Origin: Rhodoferax ferrireducens T118
Lineage (GTDB): Bacteria > Pseudomonadota > Gammaproteobacteria > Burkholderiales > Burkholderiaceae_C
Direction of reading: 5' to 3'
Length of the DNA stretch: 64,000 nt
Assembly: GCF_000013605.1 (NCBI RefSeq)
Contig: NC_007908.1
Coordinates: forward strand, 310,001-374,000
A program made the position numbers and the translations under genes. Under the pieces are notes generated by a model that saw nothing but the letters and a program-made list of their open reading frames with translations, did no database searches and was not told the origin of the DNA. This document shows, piece after piece, positions 8,065 to 16,140 of this stretch (positions are counted from its first letter, which is position 1; each line of letters starts with the position of its first letter).

Positions 8065-8766
8065 TCAAAAGCGGTAGCCAATAGTCACGCCAAATATTTG
8101 CGGCGTATCCTTGATGTCCACACGCCGGGGGATCGGACCCAAGCCAGGCGTCTGCGTGACAACGGTCGCTGTGCTTTTGATTTGAAATGTCGAGTACTCA
8201 ACGTTGACGATCCAGTTTTTATCGATCGGATACTCGACGCCAAGTCTCACATAGGGGCTCCACGAGTCCTCCAGCTTCATGGAGCTGCTGCTGCCCTGAA
8301 GGGCGGCTGTGTAACCGGTGGTCACCTCCTCGTCAGTGAAAAACGTGTAGGTTACGCCGACTCCAACGTAGGGTCGAACGGTTGGTACGCCGGTGAAGGT
8401 GTACCGGGCCAACACCGTCGGGAACCAGATGCGCGCCTTCGCCACGGTACCGACCGGTACTGCCGCGCCTGCGCCCACAGTCGTCAATGTCGGCGGAATA
8501 CCTGCTTGGAACTGGACCCCCCAGTTCGGAGACAGACGTCGCTCGTAGCTCAGCGCCAGGATGTCAAGATCTTTGACATTGATGCGCAAACCAGGCGGTG
8601 TCGTTCCGGGCGGACCGGTCAAGTCGCTCGATTTGAGGTCGAATCCGACATGGGCATATCCGATGCGGAAGATGTTGTCGGGATCGTCGGCGTGGGCCGC
8701 CATGGGAAGTGAAGCAGCGATTGCAAGTGTTGCAGCGCATATTGGATTGAGTCGTTTGGTGTACAT
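8065..8766 (-). CDS. ompW: OmpW-family outer membrane protein
   Basis: A 233-residue small beta-barrel porin. The signal peptide ends MAAHA about residue 25; the mature part begins DDPDNIFRIGYAHVGFDLKS and shows alternating beta strands, with the family hallmarks NVKDLDILALSYERRLSPNW, VRPYVGVGVTYTFF, and an aromatic-ended last strand (FGVTIGYRF). An AGGAGA box precedes the ATG at 8766. OmpW proteins form a hydrophobic channel for small apolar molecules and often accompany hydrocarbon-degradation genes. It sits between the GMC oxidoreductase and an SDR on the same strand, consistent with uptake of the pathway substrate. Confidence 0.93.
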   Translation of the reverse strand: MYTKRLNPICAATLAIAASLPMAAHADDPDNIFRIGYAHVGFDLKSSDLTGPPGTTPPGLRINVKDLDILALSYERRLSPNWGVQFQAGIPPTLTTVGAGAAVPVGTVAKARIWFPTVLARYTFTGVPTVRPYVGVGVTYTFFTDEEVTTGYTAALQGSSSSMKLEDSWSPYVRLGVEYPIDKNWIVNVEYSTFQIKSTATVVTQTPGLGPIPRRVDIKDTPQIFGVTIGYRF

Positions 8767-8866
8767 CGTGTCTCCTTTGTAGTTGTTAATGCGGATTTGG
8801 GGCTTGAGGCTCGCCAGCCTGCGATGTGTATGTGAGCGTTGTCTATGGATGGGGTGTGGTGCGCTC

Positions 8867-9676
8867 CTATGTTTGATGTGCAAGTTGCCGCACCACCCAA
8901 CGGCTGATCGGGGCCGGTGAGACACTCGTTGCGATGGCCAGCAGCCTGGCCTGAAGGCCAACGGTCCAATGCGTTTTGGGGACTAGCGACTGGCTGGTTG
9001 CACAGGCCCAGACGGTGGCGGCAACATCGTCCGGCATCAGCCGAACACCCAGCGACTTGGCGCTGGCGATGCGCTCAAACTTCTTCGCCATGTCCGTCCG
9101 CACGAAGCTGGGCCACACATCTGAGACACGAATGCCGTGCCGATGCCACTCCAGTTCCAGCCCCTCTGTGAAGCCACGAACGGCGAACTTGGTCGCTGAG
9201 TAGGTCACCAGGTCAGGCTGTCCGTAAATCGCTGTAGCGGAGGCCATGTTGATCACCCGGGCGCCCGGCGTGCGACGCAGATAGTCGAAAGCACTGTGGC
9301 AACCATTGATCATTCCGAGCACGTTCACGTTCAGCATCCCCTGATGCCTCGCCAATTCGACGGTCTCGAAGGGGCCTGCGGTCAGCACCCCAGCATTGTT
9401 GAAAAGCACATCCAGTCGCTGACCGCTCTTCTCCCAGAACTGGGCCAGTGCGACCCGCCACGCATCAGGATCGGTCACGTCGAGTGCACCCGCCACCACA
9501 CAGCCGTGCTCCAGGGTCGCAGCCACCTCTGCAGCGCCATCCGCGTCGATGTCGTAGAGGCCGACGAACCAGCCGTGCCGTGCAAACCGTTCGGCGCAGG
9601 CGCGCCCGATGCCTGTGGCCGCACCCGTGACGAAGATGGCCGGTCGACTTTGGTGTGCTGAGCCGGTCATGCTCAT
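8867..9676 (-). CDS. Short-chain dehydrogenase/reductase
   Basis: A 269-residue SDR with the cofactor motif TGAATGIG about residues 17-24, LFNNAG, catalytic Ser in NMASATAIYG and Tyr/Lys in YSATK. The WPSFVRTDMAKKF segment after the active site is typical of classical SDRs. The start at 9676 overlaps the stop of the acyl-CoA ligase gene as ATGA, implying translational coupling; a second Met two codons on is an alternative. The C-terminus (RWVVRQLAHQT) is basic. The substrate is not known. The pairing with an acyl-CoA ligase suggests oxidation of a hydroxy intermediate. Confidence 0.92.
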   Translation of the reverse strand: MSMTGSAHQSRPAIFVTGAATGIGRACAERFARHGWFVGLYDIDADGAAEVAATLEHGCVVAGALDVTDPDAWRVALAQFWEKSGQRLDVLFNNAGVLTAGPFETVELARHQGMLNVNVLGMINGCHSAFDYLRRTPGARVINMASATAIYGQPDLVTYSATKFAVRGFTEGLELEWHRHGIRVSDVWPSFVRTDMAKKFERIASAKSLGVRLMPDDVAATVWACATSQSLVPKTHWTVGLQARLLAIATSVSPAPISRWVVRQLAHQT

Positions 9677-11151
9677 TGCCCCCGAACCTGCTCGCGCAGC
9701 ACCGGCTTGGCGATCTTGCCTACTGCATTTTTTGGCAGGGATTCGATGATGTGAATGATCGCCGGCAGTTTGTGGCGGGCCAAGCGCGAGGCGCAGTGTG
9801 CGTTCAACGCATCGACCGTCACGGTGGCACCGGGGCGGCGCGATACGAAGGCGACCACGATTTCGCCAAGCCGCTCGTCCGGCGCGCCCACCACCGCCGC
9901 TTCCAGCACGCTGGGGTGCTCGACCAAAACATCTTCGATCTCTTTCGGGTAGATGTTTTCGCCCCCGCGAATGATCATCTCCTTTAGGCGGCCAACGATG
10001 GAGAGGTAACCGTCGTCGTCGATGCGGCCGATGTCACCGGTGTGCAACCAGCCATTGACGATGGTTTTTGCGGTGGCGTCGGGCTGGTTAAGGTAGCCAC
10101 GCATGACATTAGGGCCGGCGACCAACACTTCACCGGTCGAACCGGGAGGCAGGTGCGCGCCCTTGCCGTCCGCAATCGCAATCTTCTGACCGGGCAACGG
10201 TAAACCAACCGTCCCTGCTTTGCGCACGCCGTCGACCGGGTTCAGCGTAGACCCACAGGTGCCCTCGGACAGCCCATAGGCCTCGACCAGTGGGAAGCCA
10301 TACCGCGCCTCGAAGCCAGTGAGCAATTCCGCTGAGGCGGGCGCAGCGCCGCACACGCCGTAGCGCAGGCTGGACACGTCGGGGCGCACATCGGACGGCA
10401 GAGCCCCGAGCATCGTGTAGATGGTCGGAACGGCTGAGAAAAACGTGGGCCGCAGGCGTTCGATGTCGGCAAAAAAGGTGTCAATGTCGAAGCGGCGCCG
10501 GATCGTGACGTGCGCACCGCTGGCCAATGGCGTCAGAACGCTCACGACGATGCCGTTGACATGAAAGAGCGGCAAGATCAGCAGGCAGTGGTCGGCAGAA
10601 GTGATCTGCAGCCCCTCGCGGCCCATTTCCGTCATGGCTTCGATGTTGGCGTGGTCCAGCATCACACCCTTGGGCAGGCCGGTGGTGCCGCTGGTGTAGA
10701 TCAGTAAGGCCAGGGCGGACGGGTCGTCCACCGGTTTGCCTTCATGCCTGGGGCCATCCTTCTGTGCCGTCGCGGGCAACGTGGTGACGCCTGCGACCAC
10801 CGCCTCACCAGTGCTGTTGATGAGGAGCTTGGCGCGGGAGTCGACGATCTGGTGAGACGCTTCCTTCTGCGTCAGTGCAGGATTGATAGGCGTCATGGCG
10901 GCACCGAGGTGCCAGGCCGCGAACATCGCGACGACGAACTCGGCTTGGTTCGGCAGCATGAGCGCGACGACGTCGCCCGCCTTGATGCCATGGGTCTCGA
11001 AAACGCCAGCCGCGCGCAGGACGCACAAATGAAAGTCGCTGTTGGACAGGGCGGCGCTGGCATCGGCGATACACGGCGCATCGGGCGCCGCAGCCGCGCG
11101 GGAGCTTGGAAGATCAGAAAATCGCGTCATTTCTTGTTTGCTGGGTGACAT
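9673..11151 (-). CDS. AMP-dependent acyl-CoA synthetase/ligase
   Basis: A 492-residue ANL-superfamily ligase that would activate a carboxylic acid to its CoA thioester via an acyl-adenylate. The P-loop-like YTSGTTGLPKGVM is near residue 150, followed by LPLFHVNGIV, EAYGLSEGTCG, the ribose-binding GWLHTGDIGRIDDDGYLSIVGR, the hinge KEMIIRGGENIYPKEIE, and the catalytic Lys in PKNAVGKIAKPVL. An AGAG box 7 bases upstream supports the ATG at 11151 over more distant starts. The acceptor could be a fatty, aromatic or alicyclic acid. The gene is first of the coupled pair with the SDR. Confidence 0.93.
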   Translation of the reverse strand: MSPSKQEMTRFSDLPSSRAAAAPDAPCIADASAALSNSDFHLCVLRAAGVFETHGIKAGDVVALMLPNQAEFVVAMFAAWHLGAAMTPINPALTQKEASHQIVDSRAKLLINSTGEAVVAGVTTLPATAQKDGPRHEGKPVDDPSALALLIYTSGTTGLPKGVMLDHANIEAMTEMGREGLQITSADHCLLILPLFHVNGIVVSVLTPLASGAHVTIRRRFDIDTFFADIERLRPTFFSAVPTIYTMLGALPSDVRPDVSSLRYGVCGAAPASAELLTGFEARYGFPLVEAYGLSEGTCGSTLNPVDGVRKAGTVGLPLPGQKIAIADGKGAHLPPGSTGEVLVAGPNVMRGYLNQPDATAKTIVNGWLHTGDIGRIDDDGYLSIVGRLKEMIIRGGENIYPKEIEDVLVEHPSVLEAAVVGAPDERLGEIVVAFVSRRPGATVTVDALNAHCASRLARHKLPAIIHIIESLPKNAVGKIAKPVLREQVRGQ

Positions 11152-11277
11152 ACTTGTCTCTTTGTCGGCTATGGAATTCGGCATGTGCGCCCGTTTCAGC
11201 CATGGCTGGCACACAAGGCGACATGGGTGTGCGTATTTGTCAATAGCACTCCAGGGCGGTTGTTTGCAGGGGCGTTC

Positions 11278-11727
11278 TTACTCTTGACGCACCCAGGTCT
11301 GTGAGCGGCCTAACAGGGGTACGCCGATGTAACCACGCACTTCGAGCTTCTTACCGTCTTCAATGAGACGCAACTGGCTGCGGTAGGTCTTGCCGTTGTC
11401 GGGGTCCAGAATCTGGCCACCAGCGTATTGATCACCTTCTTTGGACATGCCGCTGAGTATCGTCAAGCCGATGACCGGCGCGTCCTTGAGCGTGCCCTCG
11501 CACTTTTTGCACGTTGGATTGAGATCTTCGTTGGGTGCAGGGAATAACTTTTCGATTTTTCCCTGCAGTGTTCCGTTCGATTCGGTAATGCGGATCATGC
11601 CGCGCGGCTTGCCGGTGGCGTCATCAATGTTTTTCCAAAGACCCGTTGGCGATGCCTCATTCGCCGACGCTGGCAAGGCCATGCAAGCGGCTGACAAAGT
11701 AACCAGTGCAAGTGTGTTGAGTTTCAT
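11278..11727 (-). CDS. DUF2147 secreted protein
   Basis: A 149-residue exported protein. The signal peptide (MKLNTLALVTLSAACMALPASA) ends about residue 22. The mature part begins NEASPTGLWKNIDDATGKPR and contains NPTCKKCEG and GGQILDPDNGKTY, the pattern of the DUF2147 lipocalin-like beta-barrel family. The frame is open well upstream but family and signal peptide fix the start at 11727. DUF2147 proteins are periplasmic, of unknown function, and often lie near lipid or hydrocarbon catabolism genes. It follows the hydrolase gene by 19 bases. Confidence 0.85.
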   Translation of the reverse strand: MKLNTLALVTLSAACMALPASANEASPTGLWKNIDDATGKPRGMIRITESNGTLQGKIEKLFPAPNEDLNPTCKKCEGTLKDAPVIGLTILSGMSKEGDQYAGGQILDPDNGKTYRSQLRLIEDGKKLEVRGYIGVPLLGRSQTWVRQE

Positions 11728-11746
11728 GACGATGGGTTCTTTCAAA

Positions 11747-12697
11747 TTAGTGAGAGATTGGATGGGGCGTTGTCGGCACAAGATGCTCGACCAGGAAGCG
11801 CGACTGATCCGAGACCAATTGCTCAAATACCGCGCCAAGGTAAAAGTCGAAGTGCCCGGCGTTGTAGCACTTGATGTCGCCTCGTGGTGCCCGGCGTGCG
11901 AGGACAAGGGTTCGCCCCGGTGGTGTGACCGTATCGGTTTCGCTAACACAGAACAAAATGGGGCACTTGATCTTGTGAGCAGAAAGTCCGGGGCGGTATC
12001 TCACGATCTCCGGGATCACGCGGGCGGCTACGTGGTTGACGAATTCGGAGCCCTTGGGCACCAACTTCAAGTAGCCATTCAGCGCATCATGCGTGCTCAT
12101 CAACGCCAACTGGCCAGGGTCTCCAGCGATGGGGACCGTCACTGGCGCGCGCCCCTTGCGCCTGGCAGCAAAGTCACGCATTGCCAGAGGAAGAAGCCTC
12201 ATTGAGCCCTTCATGCCCGCGATGAGCCCTTGTGCGGTGGCCGAAGCCAATCCGTCGGAGAACGGACATTGGGCAACCGCTGCGCGCAGCTCGGGATGGC
12301 GGCTGGCCATGGTGATGGAGTGCCCACCCCCGAAAGAGCTGCCCCATACTGCGAGCCTGCTGTCGTCGAGGTCTTGACGAGACTTGACGAAGTTCAGCGC
12401 TGCCTCCCAGTCTTCCAACTGGCGTGGGACGGACATGAGCTGCCGTGGCTGACCACCGCTGTCACCGAAATAGCGGTACGTAAAAGCCAAGGCGGCGATG
12501 CCTTGGGCGGCAAAACGTTCAGCAAAGGCATCCAGGCGCATCTCGCGGATGGCACCCAGCCCATGCCCGAGCACGACTACAGGGGGGCGCTCTACTCCCA
12601 CTGGAAGAAAGAGCCAAGCCGAGCAGTAAGTTTCCCCTGAGTCAAAGCGCACGTCATGGCGCACCACCTGCATATGCTGTTTGGATGATCGATTCAT
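11747..12697 (-). CDS. Alpha/beta hydrolase, dienelactone-hydrolase/YcjY-like
   Basis: A 316-residue cytoplasmic alpha/beta hydrolase. VVVLGHGLGAIREM supplies the oxyanion HG, WGSSFGGGHS the nucleophile elbow, the acid is in CVSETDTVTPPGR and the His in YNAGHFDFYLG. This layout matches the acetyl-xylan-esterase/dienelactone hydrolase-like branch. The ATG at 12697 overlaps the stop of the enoyl-CoA hydratase gene (ATGA), so the two are translationally coupled. It may open a lactone or hydrolyse an ester formed in the pathway; the natural substrate is unknown. Confidence 0.87.
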   Translation of the reverse strand: MNRSSKQHMQVVRHDVRFDSGETYCSAWLFLPVGVERPPVVVLGHGLGAIREMRLDAFAERFAAQGIAALAFTYRYFGDSGGQPRQLMSVPRQLEDWEAALNFVKSRQDLDDSRLAVWGSSFGGGHSITMASRHPELRAAVAQCPFSDGLASATAQGLIAGMKGSMRLLPLAMRDFAARRKGRAPVTVPIAGDPGQLALMSTHDALNGYLKLVPKGSEFVNHVAARVIPEIVRYRPGLSAHKIKCPILFCVSETDTVTPPGRTLVLARRAPRGDIKCYNAGHFDFYLGAVFEQLVSDQSRFLVEHLVPTTPHPISH

Positions 12698-13668
12698 TTA
12701 TTGCTCCCTTTGCCCTGAACCGGCAGGGATCCGTGCTGGAGTGTTTCTTCGAGAATTTCGGGGTTATAGAACGGCACATCACCGTCTTGATCGGTTCGCC
12801 GCAGGTATTCGCTCATCAGGGTCTGCGCGGTCTCGCTGGGCGATATGTGGATGAATTCGGTGCGCTCCATGTGCAGCCCTTCCTCCAGCGTGGCGGACCC
12901 CCCGATGTACACGGCGCGCTTGATCGCCTGCCTGGCTTTTCTGGGACGGCAGCCCAGGTACCGTGCGCGGGCGATCGCTCGTTCAAGCAGCTCATCCGGC
13001 GGCACCACCTCATCGATGTAACCGATTTCCAATGCCTTCCGAGGCGGTACCGGGCGGCCTTCCAGCATCAACAACAGCGCGCGGTGATTGCCAACCAGGC
13101 GCGGCAACCGCTGCGTGCCGCCACCTCCGGGGTTGATGCCCAGCAGTACTTCCGGCTGCCCGATGAAGAAGTCGCCGTCGGCCATGAGACGTACATCGCA
13201 GGCTTGCGCGAACTCGCTGCCCAGCCCCAGCGCAGATCCGTTCAGGGCCGCAATAAAAATCACACCGCTACGGTTCATCCGAAAAAAGGTCTCGTGCAGC
13301 TTGTCGAGCTGCATGCCACCATCCAGTGGCGTTAGCCCGGCTATCGCCTCCAGACCCGGAACACCGCGCACTGCCTTCGAGGCCCGGGCGACCGCCGACG
13401 ACGTACCCAACCCCAACCTCGGGATGCTCGCGCCGCCCTCCTGCAGCCAGCGCACGTCGGCGTGACCGATGAAGCGGCCCGGATGCATCCCTGTAAACAC
13501 CACTGCGTCAACGGCGGCATTGGCCTCCACGCGATCCAGCAGCGCCGCCAGTTCTTCAGCCATGTTCAGCCCCATCAGGCCGAACGCGCCACCGTCCAAG
13601 TGTGCGACCCACACCGAATCCAGGCTTTCCACATTGATGCGCCCAGGCATCGGGGGGGTGTTGCTCAT
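12694..13668 (-). CDS. Enoyl-CoA hydratase/isomerase family protein
   Basis: A 324-residue crotonase-fold protein. Family marks are VVFTGMHPGRFIGHADVRWL, the oxyanion-hole region IAALNGSALGLGSEFAQACD, FIGQPEVLLGINPGGGGTQR and LPRLVGNHRALLLML. The Glu of the second catalytic position is present in GQPEV. An AGAGG box 7 bases upstream supports the ATG at 13668. It is the first gene of the minus-strand block and faces the TetR gene across a 153-base region rich in inverted repeats, so it is likely repressed by that regulator. It would hydrate an enoyl-CoA or open a ring CoA ester. Confidence 0.92.
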   Translation of the reverse strand: MSNTPPMPGRINVESLDSVWVAHLDGGAFGLMGLNMAEELAALLDRVEANAAVDAVVFTGMHPGRFIGHADVRWLQEGGASIPRLGLGTSSAVARASKAVRGVPGLEAIAGLTPLDGGMQLDKLHETFFRMNRSGVIFIAALNGSALGLGSEFAQACDVRLMADGDFFIGQPEVLLGINPGGGGTQRLPRLVGNHRALLLMLEGRPVPPRKALEIGYIDEVVPPDELLERAIARARYLGCRPRKARQAIKRAVYIGGSATLEEGLHMERTEFIHISPSETAQTLMSEYLRRTDQDGDVPFYNPEILEETLQHGSLPVQGKGSNK

Positions 13669-13760
13669 CGTCTGACCTCTTTCTCTTGGTGGCTTCGTGG
13701 TAATAGCCCACGAGTCCGGACTACCGGGAAAACCGCAAACCCAGGATCAGGCGCGGCTGG

Positions 13761-13797
13761 AATAACAGTGTTATGGTGTTAATATAACGTTGTTATT
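13761..13797. promoter_or_regulatory. Candidate TetR operator with nested palindromes
   Basis: Outer arms AATAACA (13761-13767) and TGTTATT (13791-13797) form an inverted repeat. Inside are ATAACAGTGTTAT (13762-13774, near-perfect) and GTTAATATAAC (13778-13788). The site lies between the divergent enoyl-CoA hydratase and tetR genes, 25 bases before the tetR start. Position and symmetry suggest autoregulation and control of the minus-strand block. Binding itself is not shown by sequence. Confidence 0.6.
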
Positions 13798-13821
13798 GAA
13801 ACCCTGCAAGCAAATATTCTC

Positions 13822-14535
13822 ATGGTTAACCCTGATCCCCGAAGTCGCCTACTGAAGGCGGCGATTCGTTTGCTGGCCACCCATGGCCCCACGGAAATCA
13901 AGGCGCGCTCGGTATCCAGTGAAGCCGGTCTTTCGACGATGGGGGTCTACACGCACTTCGGCGGCGTTTCAGAACTGCTCCAGGCGGTGGCAGAAGAAGG
14001 ATTCCGGCAACAGGCAGACATCTTCAGGCAGGTCGCGAACACCCAAGACGCCATGACCGATTTGTGTGCCATTGCGCTGGCCTGCCGGGACTTCGCCATG
14101 CGCAACGCGCACCTGTATGACCTGATGTTTGGCTTGTCGATTCAGGGCAGATACGGTCCCGTGCGGGGAGAGTCGACCACTGCGCCAAAGGTAGGTGCGG
14201 ACGCATTCATGGCGTCCTACTCACACCTGCGGGGAGGATGCGAGCGCCTGATCAAAGGCAACTGCGTGCGCCAGATGGAACCGGACCTTATGGCTGCACA
14301 GCTATGGAGCACATTGCACGGGTTCATATTGTTGGAACTCGGCGGCCATTTCGCGGCGACATTAAATCCGCCGATCGAAATACTGGTGCCCATGTGCATC
14401 AACCTCGTTGTCGGGCTTGGTGCTGATCGTGAGCGCGCAAAGGCGTCGGCTGCAATTGCTGTGGCCGATTGGGCGAGCCGCCAATGTGATACGAAATCCA
14501 TGGCGCAGTTTTTGAACGCAGTCAACACGATCTGA
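13822..14535 (+). CDS. TetR/AcrR-family transcriptional regulator
   Basis: A 237-residue repressor. The N-terminal helix-turn-helix covers about residues 8-55 (LLKAAIRLLATHGPTEIKAR, then SVSSEAGLSTMGVYTHFGG). The C-terminal ligand domain contains LWSTLHGFILLELGGHF, the WHG-type signature (TetR_C_33). It is divergent from the enoyl-CoA hydratase gene and has a palindromic operator candidate just upstream. The ligand is likely a CoA ester or an apolar pathway compound; this is inferred from context only. Confidence 0.92.
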   Translation: MVNPDPRSRLLKAAIRLLATHGPTEIKARSVSSEAGLSTMGVYTHFGGVSELLQAVAEEGFRQQADIFRQVANTQDAMTDLCAIALACRDFAMRNAHLYDLMFGLSIQGRYGPVRGESTTAPKVGADAFMASYSHLRGGCERLIKGNCVRQMEPDLMAAQLWSTLHGFILLELGGHFAATLNPPIEILVPMCINLVVGLGADRERAKASAAIAVADWASRQCDTKSMAQFLNAVNTI

Positions 14536-14783
14536 ATGACCGTGACATCATCGGCAGCGCGACGCGGCCCGGAATGAACCCTATCGACCCGCACGCGGCC
14601 ACAAAGAACACCGCATGGCCCTGCGTAACACCCACATCACCGACCTATCCACGCACGACGCCCCAACGCAAGCAACGCTTCTTCACGCCATGTGCGCCGG
14701 TGTAAATCAAACTGGGATCCGACTGCTGCCACCGTTGCCGACCCTATCGATATCCCGATCATCCAAAGCAGGAGCATTCCAGC
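14536..14783 (+). other. Intergenic stretch, possible eroded gene end
   Basis: No complete gene is seen. A frame ending ADPIDIPIIQSRSIPA stops at the TGA that overlaps the ATG of the following SDR remnant (ATGA), which resembles the tail of a lost upstream gene. I cannot identify it. Confidence 0.3.
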
Positions 14784-14909
14784 ATGACCGATACACATTT
14801 CTTCACCATCAACATTGGCAAGCGCGCGCTGGTGACCGGCGCATCCAGCGGCATTGGTGCGGCCATCTACCACTGTTGTAGTTGTAATCACGTTCGAATA
14901 AGGAATTGA
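14784..14909 (+). pseudogene. SDR gene remnant, 5' end only
   Basis: The ATG at 14784 has a GGAG box upstream and reads MTDTHFFTINIGKRALVTG, ASSGIGAAI, then runs into unrelated residues (YHCCSCNHVRIRN) and stops. Bases 14820-14867 match 417-464 of the intact SDR gene at 46 of 48 positions. At the shared CATC the sequence switches to the leader of the thioesterase gene. The remainder of the SDR is absent, so this is a deletion remnant of a second copy or paralogue. Confidence 0.85.
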
Positions 14910-14911
14910 AA

Positions 14912-14995
14912 ATGAATGTCGATCAAGTTGTTACCAATTGGATTGCAGAGGAAGAGAAGGCGTGGGCGCGTCTAATCAACTACGTGTGTAGTTGA
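14912..14995 (+). pseudogene. Hotdog thioesterase remnant, 5' end only
   Basis: The ATG at 14912 reads MNVDQVVTNWIAEEEKAWAR and LINYVCS before a stop, against MNVDQVVANWMAEEEETCAH of the intact thioesterase at 5154. The leader is also alike: CATCTACCACTGTTGT occurs both at 14864 and at 5106. Only 27 codons remain. It is a decayed copy joined to the SDR remnant. Confidence 0.85.
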
Positions 14996-15050
14996 ATCCT
15001 TCGTCTCACGGAATAGAACTGGTTCGTAAATTCATTCGGACAGAAAAGTG

Positions 15051-15545
15051 ATGTTTGATTTTTTTGCGCGTCCAAATCGGATGTTGTTGATATTCGGCAC
15101 CCTCTGCTTGGGTGCGGTTATCGCGGCGGTTTCCGTCGGGTTGACATTCAGTTTAGAAGTCTGCTCAATGTGTTGGTTTCAGCGATTGGCGTTGATACTG
15201 GCAGCTATTGGTTTGCTACTGACGGCCACTGGGTCTGCAATTCGCCGCACAGCGCAACGCGCAGCGGAACTGAGTTTTGTTCTTGGCTGGGTCAGTTCAT
15301 GTCGCCAAGTCTATTTGCTATTCCACCAAGAGGCAGCCATTGGGTCCTGCGGCAGGGGTCTGGTTTACTTCTTTAAAAATGGTAATTATTTTGGATTCTT
15401 CAGGTCCGGATTAGTCGGCGGCATGGAATGCGCAACGGATCAGGCAGCTTTTCTCGGACTACCGATCCCCGTTTTGAGTCTGATGGTCTTTACTGGGATA
15501 GGTTTGATGTACCTGTATTGGTTGATTTCTATGCCGGATCAGTAG
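15051..15545 (+). CDS. dsbB: Disulfide bond formation protein DsbB
   Basis: A 164-residue inner-membrane quinone reductase that reoxidises periplasmic DsbA. Four hydrophobic segments are visible. The first periplasmic loop has the CxxC pair C38/C41 in EVCSMCWFQR; the second loop has C100 (SCGRG) and C127 (GGMECATD), the four redox cysteines of DsbB. The long second loop between the cysteines is rich in Phe and Gly. The ATG at 15051 is chosen over the GTG just before it. It stands alone, 55 bases after the remnants. Confidence 0.9.
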   Translation: MFDFFARPNRMLLIFGTLCLGAVIAAVSVGLTFSLEVCSMCWFQRLALILAAIGLLLTATGSAIRRTAQRAAELSFVLGWVSSCRQVYLLFHQEAAIGSCGRGLVYFFKNGNYFGFFRSGLVGGMECATDQAAFLGLPIPVLSLMVFTGIGLMYLYWLISMPDQ

Positions 15546-15663
15546 CGAGCACTTGCAGCCTGAAAAACTGAGGCTTTAGAGCACGCCATGTGAAAACCAG
15601 GTACCGCACGCGTCTGCCAGGCGTGTGCCGAGACGCTTGATGTAAAGAATCTACATTAGCGCT

Positions 15664-16134
15664 ATGAAACTACGCCACACTATTGCTTTCGCCATTTCCA
15701 TTCCGTTCGCATCCGCCACCATCGCCCAGCAAATCGGCGAAGTGGACACCGCCTTCAAGCTCCTGGGCCCGGACCACAAGATTGTGGTGGAGGCCTTTGA
15801 CGATCCCAAGGTGGCGGGCATCACGTGCTACGTGTCCCGCTCCAAGGCGGGTGGGTTGAAGGGGGCGCTGGGCGTGGCCACGGAGAAGTCGGAGTCTTCC
15901 ATCGCCTGTAGGCAGGTGGGGCTCATCTCCTCCACGGTGCCGATACCCAAGAGCGAGGAAGTCTTTAGCGAAAGCCGCTCGTTGCTGTTCAAAAAGATGC
16001 GCGTCGTGCGGATGGTGGACCCGACGCGGCAGGTGCTGCTGTACCTGACCTACTCGGACAAGCTGGTTGACGGCTCGCCCAAGAACAGCCTGACCGCCGT
16101 GCCCTTGAACGGTGCCAAACTGCAGTTCAAGTAG
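15664..16134 (+). CDS. creA: CreA family periplasmic protein
   Basis: A 156-residue exported protein. A signal peptide ends about residue 21 (FASATIAQ). The mature part has IGEVDTAFKLLGPDHKIVVE and AFDDPKVAGITCYVSRSKAG, with SSIACRQVG further on, the signature of CreA proteins; two cysteines could pair in the periplasm. The role of CreA is not established. It is convergent with the lytic transglycosylase gene, whose stop lies 6 bases away. A GCGTCT/AGACGC inverted repeat lies 28 bases upstream of the start (15610-15636), not followed by a T run. Confidence 0.88.
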   Translation: MKLRHTIAFAISIPFASATIAQQIGEVDTAFKLLGPDHKIVVEAFDDPKVAGITCYVSRSKAGGLKGALGVATEKSESSIACRQVGLISSTVPIPKSEEVFSESRSLLFKKMRVVRMVDPTRQVLLYLTYSDKLVDGSPKNSLTAVPLNGAKLQFK

Positions 16135-16140
16135 GCGCAG

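Noticed and set aside
15610..15636. GCGTCT/AGACGC inverted repeat as a terminator for dsbB
   Set aside because: No T run follows and the loop is 15 bases; kept only as a remark under creA.
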